A stretch of DNA of 64,000 nt from Siphonodentalium dalli (taxonomy: Eukaryota; Mollusca; Scaphopoda; Gadilida; Siphonodentaliidae): the NCBI GenBank assembly GCA_032622095.1, contig CP136066.1, forward strand, positions 131,845,917-131,909,916. Direction: 5' to 3'. The notes below the pieces were generated by a model. The model saw only the letters and a list, made by a program, of their open reading frames with translations, searched no databases and was not told the origin of the DNA. A program made the translations under genes and the position numbers. Below, in pieces: positions 1-13,190 of the stretch (position 1 is the first letter of the stretch; the number at the start of each line of letters is the position of its first letter).

Positions 1-458
1 CCTACAGATATCCTGGGGGGATGGTACGTAAACAAATGACCAATTTTGAAGGAAATTTCGTATTGTTTGAGTATTTAGTGGCACAAGCTGTCGCTTTATG
101 CCCACATAATCACCATTCCTACCCGCCTTACAGAAAACCCGGACCAGTTGAGCCTCGGTTGACCACCTACATATATCCTGGGGGGATGATACGTAAAAAA
201 AATGACCAATTTTGAAGGAAATTTCGTATAGTTTGAGTATTTAGTGGCACAAGCTGTCGCTTTATGCCCACATAATCACCATTCATACCCGCCTTACAGA
301 AAACCCGGACAAGTTGACCCTCGGTTGACCACCTACAGATATCCTGGGGGGATGGTACGCAAAAAATGACCAATTTTGAAGGAAATTTCGTATAGTTTGA
401 GTATTTAGTGGGCACAAGCTGTCGCTTTTTCTCCACATACTCACCATTCCCACCCGCC
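1..458 (-). repeat. ~165-bp satellite, short inverted block (about 2.8 monomers)
   Basis: Three consecutive units with a period of about 165 bp read as the reverse complement of the large array at 2134-10716; for example CCACCTACA-type boxes recur at 165-bp spacing. The innermost unit (about 405-458) is a variant with an extra C in the box reading GTGCCCACT on the opposite strand and with TGAGTATGTGG in place of TGATTATGTGG. The same variant occurs in the main array near 6930 and 8577. The block continues off the left edge of the window. Open frames here are by-products of the repeat. Confidence 0.95.
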
Positions 459-2133
459 ATTGCTCGCCTCGTGCCACACACTAAACGGGGACTTGGGTTT
501 GAAGGAATGCGAGTCCAAAAGTGGTTCAAATCTTGTCCTTTTCGAATCGACCTCATTTTCTTTTCACGCCTCAAAAAATCAAAAAATAATTCCACCTAAA
601 ATTTTGCACTTAGAAAAGCAATTTTCTCTCAGTGAAGCGAAAAAGTTCTGCAAAAATAATCCTTTATATATATACTCCGTATCAAAGACGCGGCCGTAAC
701 TTTATCACGTCTTATTCAAATACTAATTCATAAATTCCCCGTTATACTACACACGAAACGGAGTCCAAAACGGGTCCAAATCGACCTGTCCGATTGCGTC
801 AATCGAACACACCCTTACCGCGGGTTAGACGCTAATTCTTTGGAGACAATCCGATCTCAGTCCCGTCAATATTACACGAAATATCGGTATCTATTAGCGC
901 CCATCGGAGCCGTTATCAACAAATAAATTCGTCCACATATATAATACTTCAGAATCATAAAGTTTACATCCCGAGGTTTCTGCCACATTAGCTGATGATT
1001 AGCATTGTCAACCTCAATCGTGTGCTTTAAGTTTCATATAATTCTCGTAGCATATTCGTAACGGCGATAATCACATACAAAATTCCTCCCTTCATCATTT
1101 ACTAATAACAATACGTATATCTCGGCAAAAAACACAATATTCTTCCTTCATATACTCTTTTTTTTCAATCTAGATGTCCCAAAAATTACAAATGCACACA
1201 CATTTTCTAGATTCACGAACTAAAACACCGCACTTCGTGTCGAGTCTCGTCATACGTAAGTCAACACGCATAAAGAGCGCTCGTTCAACGATAATTCTCT
1301 CGCACCTCCTTCTCATAGTTATTGAATCCGTACATGAATATGTGTTACCATTGCTGATGCAATGAAAGGACGTTGAATGTATATTATATTGCGTGAAAAA
1401 TATATTGACTATCACATTGGTTATAACTATATTATGAACATCGCTGTCTTATGATTCCCATGTATTTGAAGGCGGCCACCTGTGATATAATATAGTTCGC
1501 ATTTTGACTGTTTCTGTTTGAAAATATCTTTCGGACAGGCATGTACGATCGATCTTTCGTCATTGTTGTGTGTTATCGAGGAGGGTTTATGTGGACATGC
1601 AGGCCCATGTTCAGATCACATATGCATGGCCGTCACACAAGCGTCTAAGTCTTGAACAAGCCAGACGATACAATATACGTGTATCCGATCATATGAATAG
1701 GTTTCATTGCCGCGTTAATGTCTACTCAAGTGGAATTATATAATATTGGAATCATTTTTCCAAGAATAAATTTGGAGAACGAGCTATCACGATTCAAACT
1801 TAACTTTTTGGAGATCCAAGCTTATCAAACTCCAAAATGAAGAAATTTATTTTCAAGTCTGTCCAAAACTTCATACAAGAGACAGATCCCAGTATGAGAG
1901 CATACGGATTTAATAGCAGAGGACTACTAGGTGACAACTGCAATCGAAAACGCCTCATGAACTTAGCCACTGCAGTTTTACCATACGGATGAACAGTATA
2001 TTTCATCGGAACCAGATATATACTTCCGATTCGTATAATTTGGGAGAGACTAGCAGCAACAACAATAACAACCTATACCATTATCCACGTAAAAACACCA
2101 TATCATTTGTTTAATGTCATGTCCATTTTTTTT
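459..2133. other. Unique spacer between inverted satellite blocks
   Basis: About 1.68 kb of AT-rich, non-repetitive DNA between oppositely oriented blocks of the same satellite. I see no convincing coding region: the longest open frames (under 85 codons) show no recognisable domain or biased composition. A copy of the 10-mer ATAAAGAGCG, found in several unrelated repeats of this window, lies at 1270-1279. Nothing else is recognised. Confidence 0.6.
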
Positions 2134-5100
2134 GGTTAGGAATCGTTATTATGTGGCCATAAAGAGCCAGCTTGTGCCACTAAATACTCAAACTATACGA
2201 AATTTCCTTCAAAATTGGTCATTTTTTACGTACCATCCCCGGGATATCTGTAGGTGGTCAACCGAGGGTCAACTGGTCCGGGTTTTCTGTAAGGCGGGTA
2301 GGAATGGTGATTATTTGGGCATAAAGCGACAGCTTGTGCCACTAAATACTCAAACTATACGAAATTTCCTTCAAAATTGGTCATTTTTTGCGTACCATCC
2401 CCCCAGGATATCTGTAGGTGGTCAACCGAGGTTCAACTGGACCGGGTTTTCTGTAAGGCGTGTAGGAATGGTGATTATGTGGGCATAAAGCGACAGCTTG
2501 TGCCACTAAATACTCAAACTATACGAAATTTCCTTCAAAATTGGTCATTTTTTTTACGTACCATCCCCCGCCCAGGATATCTGTAGGTGGTCAACCGAGG
2601 GTCAACTGGTCCGGGTTTTCTGTAAGGCAGGTAGGAATGGTGATTTTGTGGGCATAAAGCGACAGCTTGTGCCACTAAATACTCAAACTATACGAAATTT
2701 TCTTCAAAATTGGTCATTTTTTACGTACCATCCTCCCAGGATATCTGTAGGTGGTCAACCGAGGCTCAACTGGTCCGGGTTTTCTGTAAGGCGGGTAGGA
2801 ATGATGATTATTTGGAGAAAAAGCGACAGCTTGTGCCACTAAATACTCAAACTATACGAAATTTCCTTCAAAATTGGTCATTTTTTGCGTACCATCCCCC
2901 CAGGATATCTGTAGGTGGTCAACCGAGGGTCAACTTGTCCGGGTTTTCTGTAAGGCGGGTATGAATGGTGATTATGTGAGCATAAAGCGACAGCTTGTGC
3001 CACTAAATACTCAAACTATACGAAATTTCCTTCAAAATTGGTCAATTTTTTTACGTACCATCCCCCCCAGGATATCTGTAGGTGGTCAACCGAGGGTCAA
3101 CTCGTCCGGATTTTCTGTAAGGCGGGTAGGAATGGTGATTATGTGGGCATAAATCGACAGCTTGTGTCACTAAATACTCAAACTATACGAAATTTCCTTC
3201 AAAATTGGTCATTTTTTTGCGTACCATCCCCCCAGGATATCGGTAGGTGGTCAACCGAGGGTCAACTGGTCCAGGTTTTCTGTAAGGCGGGTAGGAATGG
3301 TGATTATGTGGGCATAAAGCGACAGCTTGTGCCACTAAATACTCAAACTATACGAAATTTCCTTCAAAATTTGTCATTTTTTTTACGTACCATCCCCCCA
3401 GGATATCTGTAGGTGGTCAACCGAGGGTCAACTGGTCCGGGTTTTCTGTAAGGCATGTAGGAATGGTGATTATGTGGGCATAAAGCGACAGCTTGTGCCA
3501 CTAAATACTCAAACTATACGAAATTTCCTTCAAAATTTGTCATTTTTTGCGTACCATCCCCCCAGGATATCTGTAGGTGGTCAACCGAGGGTCAACTGGT
3601 CCGGGTTTTCCGTAAAGCGGGTAGGAATGGTGATTATGTGGAGAAAAAGCGACAGCTTGTGCCACTAAATACTCAAACTATACGAAATTTCCTTCAAAAT
3701 TGGTCATTTTTTGCGTACCATAACCCCCATGGATATCTGTAGGTGGTCAACCGAGGGTCAACTGGTCCGGGTTTTCTGTAAGGCGGGTAGGAATGGTGAT
3801 TATGTGGGCATAAAGCGACAGCTTGTGCCACTAAATACTCAAACTATACGAAATTTCCTTCAAAATTGGTCATTTTTTTTACGTACCATCCCCCCAGGAT
3901 ATCTGTAGGTGGTCAACCGAGGGTCAACTGGTTCGGGTTTTCTGTAAGGCGGGTAGGAATGGTGATTATGTGGGCATAAAGCGACAGCTTGTGCCACTAA
4001 ATACTCAAACTATACGAAATTTCCTTCAAAATTGGTCATTTTTTTACGTACCATCCCCCAGGATATCTGTAGGTGGTCAACCGAGGGTCAACTGGTCCGG
4101 GTTTTCTGTAAGGCAGGTAGGAATGGTGATTATGTGGGTATAAAGCGACAGCTTGTGCCACTAAATACTCAAACTATACGAAATTTCCTTCAAAATTGGT
4201 CATTTATTGCGTACCATCCCCCCAGGATATCTGTAGGTGGTCAACCGAGGGTCAACTGGTCCGGGTTTTCGGTAAGACGGGTAGGAATGGTGATTATGTG
4301 GACAAAAAGCGACAGCTTGTGCCACTAAATACTCAAACTATACGAAATTTCCTTCAAAATTGGTCATTTTTTGCGTACCATCCACCAGGATATCTGTAGG
4401 TGGTCAACCGAGGGTCAACTGGTCCGGGTTTTCTGTAAGACGGGTAGGAATGGTGATTACGTGGGCATAAAGCGACAGCTTGTGCCACTAAATACTCAAA
4501 CTATACGAAATTTCCTTCAAAATTTGTCATTTTTTTAAGTACCATCCCCCCAGGATATCTGTAGGTGGTCAACCGATGGTCATGGTCCGGGTTTTCTGTA
4601 AGGCGGGTAGGAATGGTGATTATGTGGGCATAAAGCGACAGCTTGTGCCACTAAATACTCAAACTATACGAAATTTCCTTCAAAATTGGTCATTTTTTGC
4701 GTTCCATCCCCCCAGGATATATGTAGGTGGTCAACCGAGGGTCAACTGTCCGGGTTTTCTGTAAGGCGGGTAGGAATGGTGATTATGTGGGCATAAAGCG
4801 ACAGCTTGTGCCACTAAATACTCAAACTATACGAAATTTCCTTCAAAATTGGTCATTTTTTTTACGTACCATCCCCCCAGGATTTCTGTAGGTGGTCAAC
4901 CGAGGGTCAACTGGTCCGGGTTTTCTGTAAGGCAGGTAGGAATGGTGATTATGTGGGCATAAAGCGACAGCTTGTGGCACTAAATACTCAAAACTATACG
5001 AAATTTCCTTCAAAATTGGTCATTTTTTTACGTACCATCCCCCCAGGATATCTGTAGGTGGTCAACCGAGGGTCAACTGGTTCGGGTTTTCTGTAAGGCG

Positions 5101-8100
5101 GGTAGGAATGGTGATTATGTGGGCATAAAGCGACAGCTTATGCCACTAAATACTCAAACTATACGAAATTTCCTTCAAAATTTGTCATTTTTGTACGTAC
5201 CATCCCCCCAGGATATCTGTAGGTGGTCAACCGAGGGTCAACTGGTCCGGGTTTTCTGTAAGGCGGGTAGGAATGGTGATTATGTGGGCATAAAGCGACA
5301 GCTTGTGCCACTAAATACTCAAACTATACGAAATTTCCTTCAAAATTGGTCATTTATTACGTACCATCCCCCCAGGATATCTGTAGGTGGTCAACCGAGG
5401 GTCAACTGGTCCGGGTTTTCTGTAAGGCGGGTAGGAATGGTGATTATGTGGACAAAAAGCGACTGCTTGTGCCACTAAATACTCAAACTATACGAAATTT
5501 CCTTCAAAATTGGTCATTGTTTGCGTACCATCCCCCCAGGATGTCTGTAGGTGGTCAACCGAGGGTCAACTGGTCCGGGTTTTCTGTAAGGCGGGTAGGA
5601 ATGGTGATTATGTGGGCATAAAGCGACAGCCTGTGCCACTAAATACTCAAACTATACGAAATTTCCTTCAAAATTTGTCATTTTTTACGTACCATCCCCC
5701 CAGGATATCTGTAGGTGGTCAACCGATGGTCAACTGGTCCGGGTTTTCTGTAAGGCAGGTAGGAATGGTGATTATGTGGGCATAAAGCGACAGCTTGTGC
5801 CACTAAATACTCAAACTATACGAAATTTTCTTCAAAATTGGTCATTTTTTACGTACCATCCTCCCAGGATATCTGTAGGTGGTCAACCGAGGCTCAACTG
5901 GTCCGGGTTTTCTGTAAGGCGGGTAGGAATGATGATTATTTGGAGAAAAAGCGACAGCTTGTGCCACTAAATACTCAAACTATACGAAATTTCCTTCAAA
6001 ATTGGTCATTTTTTGCGTACCATCCCCCCAGGATATCTGTAGGTGGTCAACCGAGGGTCAACTTGTCCGGGTTTTCTGTAAGGCGGGTATGAATGGTGAT
6101 TATGTGGGCATAAAGCGACAGCTTGTGCCACTAAATACTCAAACTATACGAAATTTCCTTCAAAATTGGTCATTTTTTTTACGTACCATCCCCCCCAGGA
6201 TATCTGTAGGTGGTCAACCGAGGGTCAACTGGTCCGGGTTTTCTGTAAGGCGGGTAGGAATGGTGATTATGTGGGCATAAAGCGACAGCTTGTGCCACTA
6301 AATACTCAAACTATACGAAATTTCCTTCAAAATTGGTCATTTTTTACGTACCTTCCCCCCAGGATATCTGTAGGTGGTCAACCGAGGGTCAACTGGTCCG
6401 GGTTTTCTGTAAGGCGGGTAGGAATGGTGATTATGTGGAGAAAAGGCGACAGCTTGTGCCACTAAATACTCAAACTATACTAAATTTCCTTCAAAATTGG
6501 TCATTTTTTGCGTACCATCCCCCCAGGATATCTGTAGGTGGTCAACCGAGGGTCAACTTGTCCGGGTTTTCTGTAAGGCGGGTATGAATGGTGATTATGT
6601 GGGCATAAAGCGACAGCTTGTGCCACTAAATACTCAAACTATACGAAATTTCCTTCAAAATTGGTCATTTTTTTTACGTACCATCCCCCCAGGATATCTG
6701 TAGGTGGTCAACCGAGGGTCAACTTGTCCGGGTTTTCTGTAAGGCGGGTATGAATGGTGATTATGTGGGCATAAAGCGACAGCTTGTGCCACTAAATACT
6801 CAAACTATACGAAATTTCCTTCAAAATTGGTCATTTTTTTTACGTACCATCCCCCCAGGATATCTGTAGGTGGTCAACCGAGGGTCAACTGGTCCGGGTT
6901 TTCTGTAAGGCGGGTGGGAATGGTGAGTATGTGGGAAAAAAGCGACAGCTTGTGCCCACTAAATACTCAAACTATACGAAATTTCCTTCAAAATTGGTCA
7001 TTTTTTTTACGTATCATCCCCCCAGGATATATGTAGGTGGTCAACCGAGGGTCAACTGGTCCGGGTTTTCTGTAAGGCGGGTAGGAATGGTGATTATGTG
7101 GGCATAAAGCGACAGCTTGTGCCACTAAATACTCAAACTATACGAAATTTCCTTCAAAATTGGTCATTTGTTTACGTACCATCCCCCCAGGATATCTGTA
7201 GGTGGTCAACCGAGGGTCAACTGGTCCGGGTTTTCTGTAAGGCAGGTAGGAATGGTGATTATGTGGGCATAAAGCGACAGCTTGTGCCACTAAATACTCA
7301 AACTATACGAAATTTCCTTCAAAATTTGTCATTTTTAGCGTACCATCCCCCCAGGATATCTGTAGGTGGTCAACCGAGGGTCAACTGGTCCGGGTTTTCT
7401 GTAAGGCGGGTAGGAATGGCGATTATGTGGGCATAAAGCGACAGCTTGTGCCACTAAATACTCAAACTATACGAAATTTCCTTCAAAATTTGTCATTTTT
7501 TTACGTTCCATCCCCCCAGGATTTCTGTAGGTGGTAAACCGAGGGTCAACTGGTCCGGGTTTTCTGTAAGGCAGGTAGGAATGGTGATTATGTGGGAATA
7601 AAGCGACAGCTTGTGCCACTAAATACTCAAACTATACGAAATTTCCTTCAAAATTGGTCATTTTTTACGTACCATCCCCCCAGGATATCTGTAGGTGGTC
7701 AACCGATGGTCAACTGGTCCGGGTTTTCTGTAAGGCGGGTAGGAATGGTGATTTTGTGGACAAAAAGCGACAGCTTGTGCCACTGAATACTCAAACTATA
7801 CGAAATTTCCTTCAAAATTGATCATTTTTTGCGTCCCATCCCCCAGGATATATGTAGGTGGTCAACCGAGGGTCAACTGGTCCGGGTTTTCTGTAAGGCG
7901 GGTAGGAATGGTGATTATGTGGGCATAAAGCGACAGCTTGTGCCACTAAATACTCAAACTATACGAAATTTCCTTCAAAATTGGTCATTTTTTTACGTAC
8001 CATCACCCCAGGATATCTGTAGGTGGTCAACCGAGGGTCAACTGGTCCGGGTTTTCTGTAAGGCGGGTAGGAATGGTGATTATGTGGGCATAAAGCGACA

Positions 8101-10716
8101 GCTTGTGCCACTAAATACTCAAACTATACGAAATTTCCTTCAAAATTGGTTATTTTTTACGTACCATCCCCCCAGGATATCTGTAGGTGGTCAACCGAGG
8201 GTCAACTGGTCCGGGTTTTCTGTAAGGCGGGTAGGAATGGTGATTATGTTGACAAAAAGCGACAGCTTGTGCCACTAAATACTCAAACTATACGAAATTT
8301 CCTTCAAAATTTGTCTTTTTTGCGTACCATCCCCCCAGGATATCTGTAGGTGGTCAACCGAGGGTCAACTGGTCCGGGTTTTCTGTAAGGCGGGTATGAA
8401 TGGTGATTATGTGGGCATAAAGCGACAGCTTGTGCCACTAAATACTCAAACTATACGAAATTTCCTTCAAAATTGGTCATTTTTTTTACGTACCATCCCC
8501 CCAGGATATCTGTAGGTGGTCAACCGAGGGTCAACTGGTCCGGGTTTTCTGTAAGGCGGGTGGGAATGGTGAGTATGTGGGAAAAAAGCGACAGCTTGTG
8601 CCCACTAAATACTCAAACTATACGAAATTTCCTTCAAAATTGGTCATTTTTTGCGTACCATCCCCCCAGGATATCTGTAGGTGGTCAACCGAGGGTCAAC
8701 CTGTCCGGGTTTTCTGTAAGGCGGGTATGAATGGTGATTATGTGGGCATAAAGCGACAGCTTGTGCCACTAAATACTCAAACTATACGAAATTTCCTTCA
8801 AAATTGGTCATTTTTTTTACGTATCATCCCCCCAGGATATATGTAGGTGGTCAACCGAGGGTCAACTGGTCCGGGTTTTCTGTAAGGCGGGTAGGAATGG
8901 TGATTATGTGGGCATAAAGCGACAGCTTGTGCCACTAAATACTCAAACTATACGAAATTTCCTTCAAAATTGGTCATTTGTTTACGTACCATCCCCCCAG
9001 GATATCTGTAGGTGGTCAACCGAGGGTCAACTGGTCCGGGTTTTCTGTAAGGCAGGTAGGAATGGTGATTATGTGGGCATAAAGCGACAGCTTGTGCCAC
9101 TAAATACTCAAACTATACGAAATTTCCTTCAAAATTTGTCATTTTTAGCGTACCATCCCCCCAGTATATCTGTAGGTGGTCAACCGAGGGTCAACTGGTC
9201 CGGGTTTTCTGTAAGGCGGGTAGGAATGGCGATTATGTGGGCATAAAGCGACAGCTTGTGCCACTAAATACTCAAACTATACGAAATTTCCTTCAAAATT
9301 TGTCATTTTTTTACGTTCCATCCCCCCAGGATTTCTGTAGGTGGTAAACCGAGGGTCAACTGGTCCGGGTTTTCTGTAAGGCAGGTAGGAATGGTGATTA
9401 TGTGGGAATAAAGCGACAGCTTGTGCCACTAAATACTCAAACTATACGAAATTTCCTTCAAAATTGGTCATTTTTTACGTACCATCCCCCCAGGATATCT
9501 GTAGGTGGTCAACCGATGGTCAACTGGTCCGGGTTTTCTGTAAGGCGGGTAGGAATGGTGATTTTGTGGACAAAAAGCGACAGCTTGTGCCACTGAATAC
9601 TCAAACTATACGAAATTTCCTTCAAAATTGATCATTTTTTGCGTCCCATCCCCCAGGATATATGTAGGTGGTCAACCGAGGGTCAACTGGTCCGGGTTTT
9701 CTGTAAGGCGGGTAGGAATGGTGATTATGTGGGCATAAAGCGACAGCTTGTGCCACTAAATACTCAAACTATACGAAATTTCCTTCAAAATTGGTCATTT
9801 TTTTACGTACCATCACCCCAGGATATCTGTAGGTGGTCAACCGAGGGTCAACTGGTCCGGGTTTTCTGTAAGGCGGGTAGGAATGGTGATTATGTGGGCA
9901 TAAAGCGACAGCTTGTGCCACTAAATACTCAAACTATACGAAATTTCCTTCAAAATTGGTTATTTTTTACGTACCATCCCCCCAGGATATCTGTAGGTGG
10001 TCAACCGAGGGTCAACTGGTCCGGGTTTTCTGTAAGGCGGGTAGGAATGGTGATTATGTTGACAAAAAGCGACAGCTTGTGCCACTAAATACTCAAACTA
10101 TACGAAATTTCCTTCAAAATTTGTCTTTTTTGCGTACCATCCCCCCAGGATATCTGTAGGTGGTCAACCGAGGGTCAACTGGTCCGGGTTTTCTGTAAGG
10201 CGGGTAGTAATGGTGAGTATGTGGGCATAAAGCGACAGCTTGTGCCACTAAATACTCAAACTATACGAAATTTCCTTCAAAATTGGTCATTTTTTTACGT
10301 ACTATCCCCCCAGGATATCTGTAGGTGGTCAACCGAGGGTCAACTGGTCCGGGTTTTCTGTAAGGCGGGTAGGAATGGTGATTATGTGGGCATAAAGCGA
10401 TAGCTTGTGCCACTAAATACTCAAACTATACGAAATATCCTTCAAAATTGGTCATTTTTGTACGTACCATCCCCCCCAGGATATCTGTAGGTGGTCAACC
10501 GAGGGTCAACTGGTCCGGGTTTTCTGTAAGGCGGGTAGGAATGGTGATTATGTGGGCATAAAGCAACAGCTTGTGCCACTAAATACTCAAACTATACGAA
10601 ATTTCCTTCAAAATTGGTCATTGTTTACGTACCATCCCCCAGGATATCTGTAGGTGGGCAACCGAGGGTCAACTGGGCCTATTTACGAAGAAGGTGTGTA
10701 GTAATTGTCATTATAG
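2134..10716 (+). repeat. ~165-bp satellite array, about 52 monomers, with higher-order structure
   Basis: Monomers of 164-169 bp run head to tail. Landmarks in each unit are ATAAAGCGACAGCTTGTGCC, CTAAATACTCAAACTATACG, a T6-T8 run, CCATCCCCCCAGGATATCTG and GTCAACTGGTCCGGG. Length changes come mainly from the poly-T and poly-C runs. The first unit (2134-2200) and the last (10560-10716) are the most diverged, as is usual at satellite edges. Groups of units are duplicated: 6955-8394 matches 8765-10204 at an offset of 1,810 bp (11 monomers), and 2648-3150 matches 5776-6280 at 3,128 bp (19 monomers). Many open frames of 60-150 codons cross the array; I treat them as artefacts because they start and stop with monomer phase changes. 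Confidence 0.97.
6955..10204 (+). repeat. Higher-order duplication in the satellite (1,810-bp offset)
   Basis: The block 6955-8394 recurs at 8765-10204 with almost no differences; one visible change is AGGATATCTG versus AGTATATCTG near 7355/9165. Private variants such as CCCATCCCCCAGGATATATG, TTGTTGACAAAAAG and GGTAAACCGAGG recur at exactly this offset. Immediately upstream, 6827-6990 matches 8473-8636 at 1,646 bp, ten monomers instead of eleven. One extra monomer therefore sits at the junction, as unequal exchange would leave. Confidence 0.9.
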
Positions 10717-11574
10717 GAGTGTATTGTGATGATATGCTATTTGTTTTTCTTTAAAATACCATCGGATGGTAAATAGCGCATATCGGTAGAATCGCTATTT
10801 GCCATCCGATGGTAAATAGCCGCTGCCGAAAATACTAACTGGATTGAAATATATTCATCTCTTTACAAGAACAATTATATTATGTACACGATTTCTGTCT
10901 GATCGTTTCCCAATCATAAAGTAACGTGGATTATGTATGTTTAACTGACATGACAGCGGGTAGAATGGGTCGATTAAAATAAAAATTGGTGTGATTTGAA
11001 TGCTATTGCTGATGTCGCCAATAATGTTATCTTGGCCTTCCACAGCGCAACGGAACATTTTCATTGGACGATCCAGTAGTTCCGAGTGTTTGGCTATATA
11101 TAAACGAATGGTTCTGTAACGTTTTTATGTTTGTTTATATAACAAAGCCTATACAAACGTGTCAATAACATGCAATGTACGCGATATTTATGATTAGTAT
11201 ATGAACAACGTCTGTCTATTATATAATATTCTTTCTGTTTATACAGCGGTTTTAGCGGATGTGATTATTTTAAAAGCTGTACCCACCACGAAGAGTTTTA
11301 CAACCGACGTACATGTATAATACGCGCGAATCTAAATAAGGAAATGACGCAATATCGTGACTCTGCTTATAAACAATTCACTGCGCTTTTTGCGAGAAAT
11401 TAACAACACTCGATCCGCATTTTCGCTGACACAATATCGCACTCATATCATCATTATGCTATACAATTAGTATAGAATAATATCGTCATTATTAGTATAT
11501 ATTCTTGAGGAAATTATCATAATTTGATAAACGTTATTTCTAAATTATAACCTACAACGAAGGCCACCCGTCCC
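10717..11574. other. AT-rich DNA with a small inverted repeat and a dispersed-repeat fragment
   Basis: At 10757-10821 the motif CCATCSGATGGTAAATAGC occurs twice and is itself nearly palindromic with CTATTTGCC, giving a compact hairpin cluster. At 11107-11302 there is a diverged copy of the 3' half of the dispersed repeat described at 11575-12065 (GATATTT, CTGTCTATTATAT, TTTCTGTTTA, CCCACCACG in the same order). No gene is seen. Confidence 0.5.
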
Positions 11575-12065
11575 TTTAAAGGCACGTGAGGCCTTAGTTG
11601 TCGAAAATATTCATATGTGTTCCAATCACCGTAAACAGAAAACATTAAAACGCATACAGTTTCGTTCATATATACCATGACCATCGCGTAAACAGAATGT
11701 TATCATAAAGATTTACTATAGTTTACCTAAGCAAGAGCCTGATTGTGTTACAGAAGACAGCACAATGCTTCTGGCTAATCACACACAAATGGCATAAACG
11801 CTCTTTATTCGTTCCATATCAGGAATTCACCAACAAAGAACGCTCTTTATGTTTACCACCATAATATAAACAAACACCAGAAAAGTAACTTTTTATGCCT
11901 TTGTTTACATAACAATGGTCAAATATAGGACAATAACATACTGTTTATGCGATATTTCTTATTTTCATACGGACAAAGTCTGTCTACATTGTGTTGTTCT
12001 TTCTGTTTGTGGCGGTTTTTGACGGGTGGAAATATTTTCACAGGATACCCACCGCCAAGGCCAAC
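11575..12065 (+). repeat. Dispersed repeat, copy 1 (partner at 46705-47225)
   Basis: Co-linear with 46705-47225 on the same strand over roughly 500 bp: TTAAAGGCA, AATATTC, ATACAG, TGTGTTACAG, TAATCACACA, CGCTCTTTAT (twice), AAGTAAC/AACGTAAC, TTTACATAACAA, CATACTGTTT, AAAGTCTGTCTA, TTTCTGTTT and CCCACC boxes occur in the same order. It is diverged, with small indels and no coding frame. A third partial copy lies at 11107-11302. The family is not recognised; an old non-autonomous element is the simplest reading. Confidence 0.75.
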
Positions 12066-12569
12066 CGTACCTTTAATAAAAACCGTTCTATTGTTTCCGC
12101 GTGGGATATGGACAGCATCACAAATTGTAAGACGTTTCAGACATCTATCTGAATATTTCATATATAGGATTACCGGATATCAGTGTTAATATTACCATTA
12201 TATACGTTTTATAGGAATAACACAATCATGTATATAGTGGGCTGAATTATGTTTATTTTGTAAATACAGAATGGGCACGCATTTCAAACTTTGTTCTCCA
12301 AGTAGAATGCTGTAATATTTTCATTGTATATCGTTATATTTCTGTCGTCAGATCGTTTGATCTCATATCATGTTAGTGATTCAAACGTCAAACAATGTAT
12401 TTTGAGATGTTTTTTTATAATAAAATAACTGTTGGTGAATGTTTTTAACAAACCTGCATGCGTGCACGACCTCGCTAATTCAACCAACCTTGTACCTGCG
12501 ATTCAAGGAATACACGTTCAACAAATAAAAATACAGTACCAGCTACTCATGCACCCAGATATACTCAAC

Positions 12570-12570
<1 letters not shown>

Positions 12571-12619
<49 letters not shown>
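12571..12619. repeat. (TA)n microsatellite
   Basis: An uninterrupted TA run of about 49 bp in copy A. The equivalent place in copy B received the Helitron insertions, consistent with Helitron preference for A|T targets. Confidence 0.95.
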
Positions 12620-12622
<3 letters not shown>

Positions 12623-12849
12623 CATGTCCGACGTTCTTTGACTCCAAAAGACAGGGCATTCAGTCAGTTTGATGCAAATTATAAGAGATAACATATTTTT
12701 ATCCGTATTGGATTCATAATAATGATCCTATAATTATTGCAATTATTGAAATATTGAACTTGATGATAACATTTGTGGTTGCTCCATTACGTGTCACGTA
12801 CGACCATATATAATAATGATCAGTTTTATATAGTGATTAACCAATTACT

Positions 12850-13190
12850 TGCTCTAACACGCTTTTAAACATTACAGTACCAGCTACTCATGCACCCATG
12901 CATATATACTCAACTAGTTATATATAGGCTAATACACGCTTTTAAACATTACAGTACCAGCTACTCATGCACCCAGATATACTCAACTAGTTATATATAT
13001 AGGCTAATATGTGTTCGTTCGTATTTGCATGTCCGACGTTCTTTGACTCCAAAAGACTGATCATTATTATATATGGTCGTACGTGACACGTAATGGAGCA
13101 ACCACAATATTAGCCTATATATATATATATATAACTAGTTGAGTATATCTGGGTGCATGAGTAGCTGGTACTGTAATGTTTAAAATATTA
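12850..13190. mobile_element. Fold-back / MITE-like inverted repeat
   Basis: The 60-bp module containing CAGTACCAGCTACTCATGCA, ATACTCAACTAGTTATATAT and TAGGCTAAT is present twice in direct orientation (about 12870 and 12945) and once inverted (about 13115-13185). A second inverted pair, CTCCATTACGTGTCACGTAC with its complement, lies at about 12780 and 13090. A single module also stands at 12528-12570. The paralogous copy is at about 26318-26650. No coding capacity; probably a non-autonomous DNA element that has rearranged internally. Confidence 0.7.

Noticed and set aside
2114-10403. Dozens of overlapping 60-150-codon frames in the satellite as genes
   Set aside because: They all translate the same ~165-bp monomer in shifting phase; starts and stops follow poly-T length, and no upstream or downstream gene structure exists.
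2134-10716. CRISPR-like array
   Set aside because: The whole 165-bp unit is repeated; there are no unique spacers between short repeats, and the context is eukaryotic.
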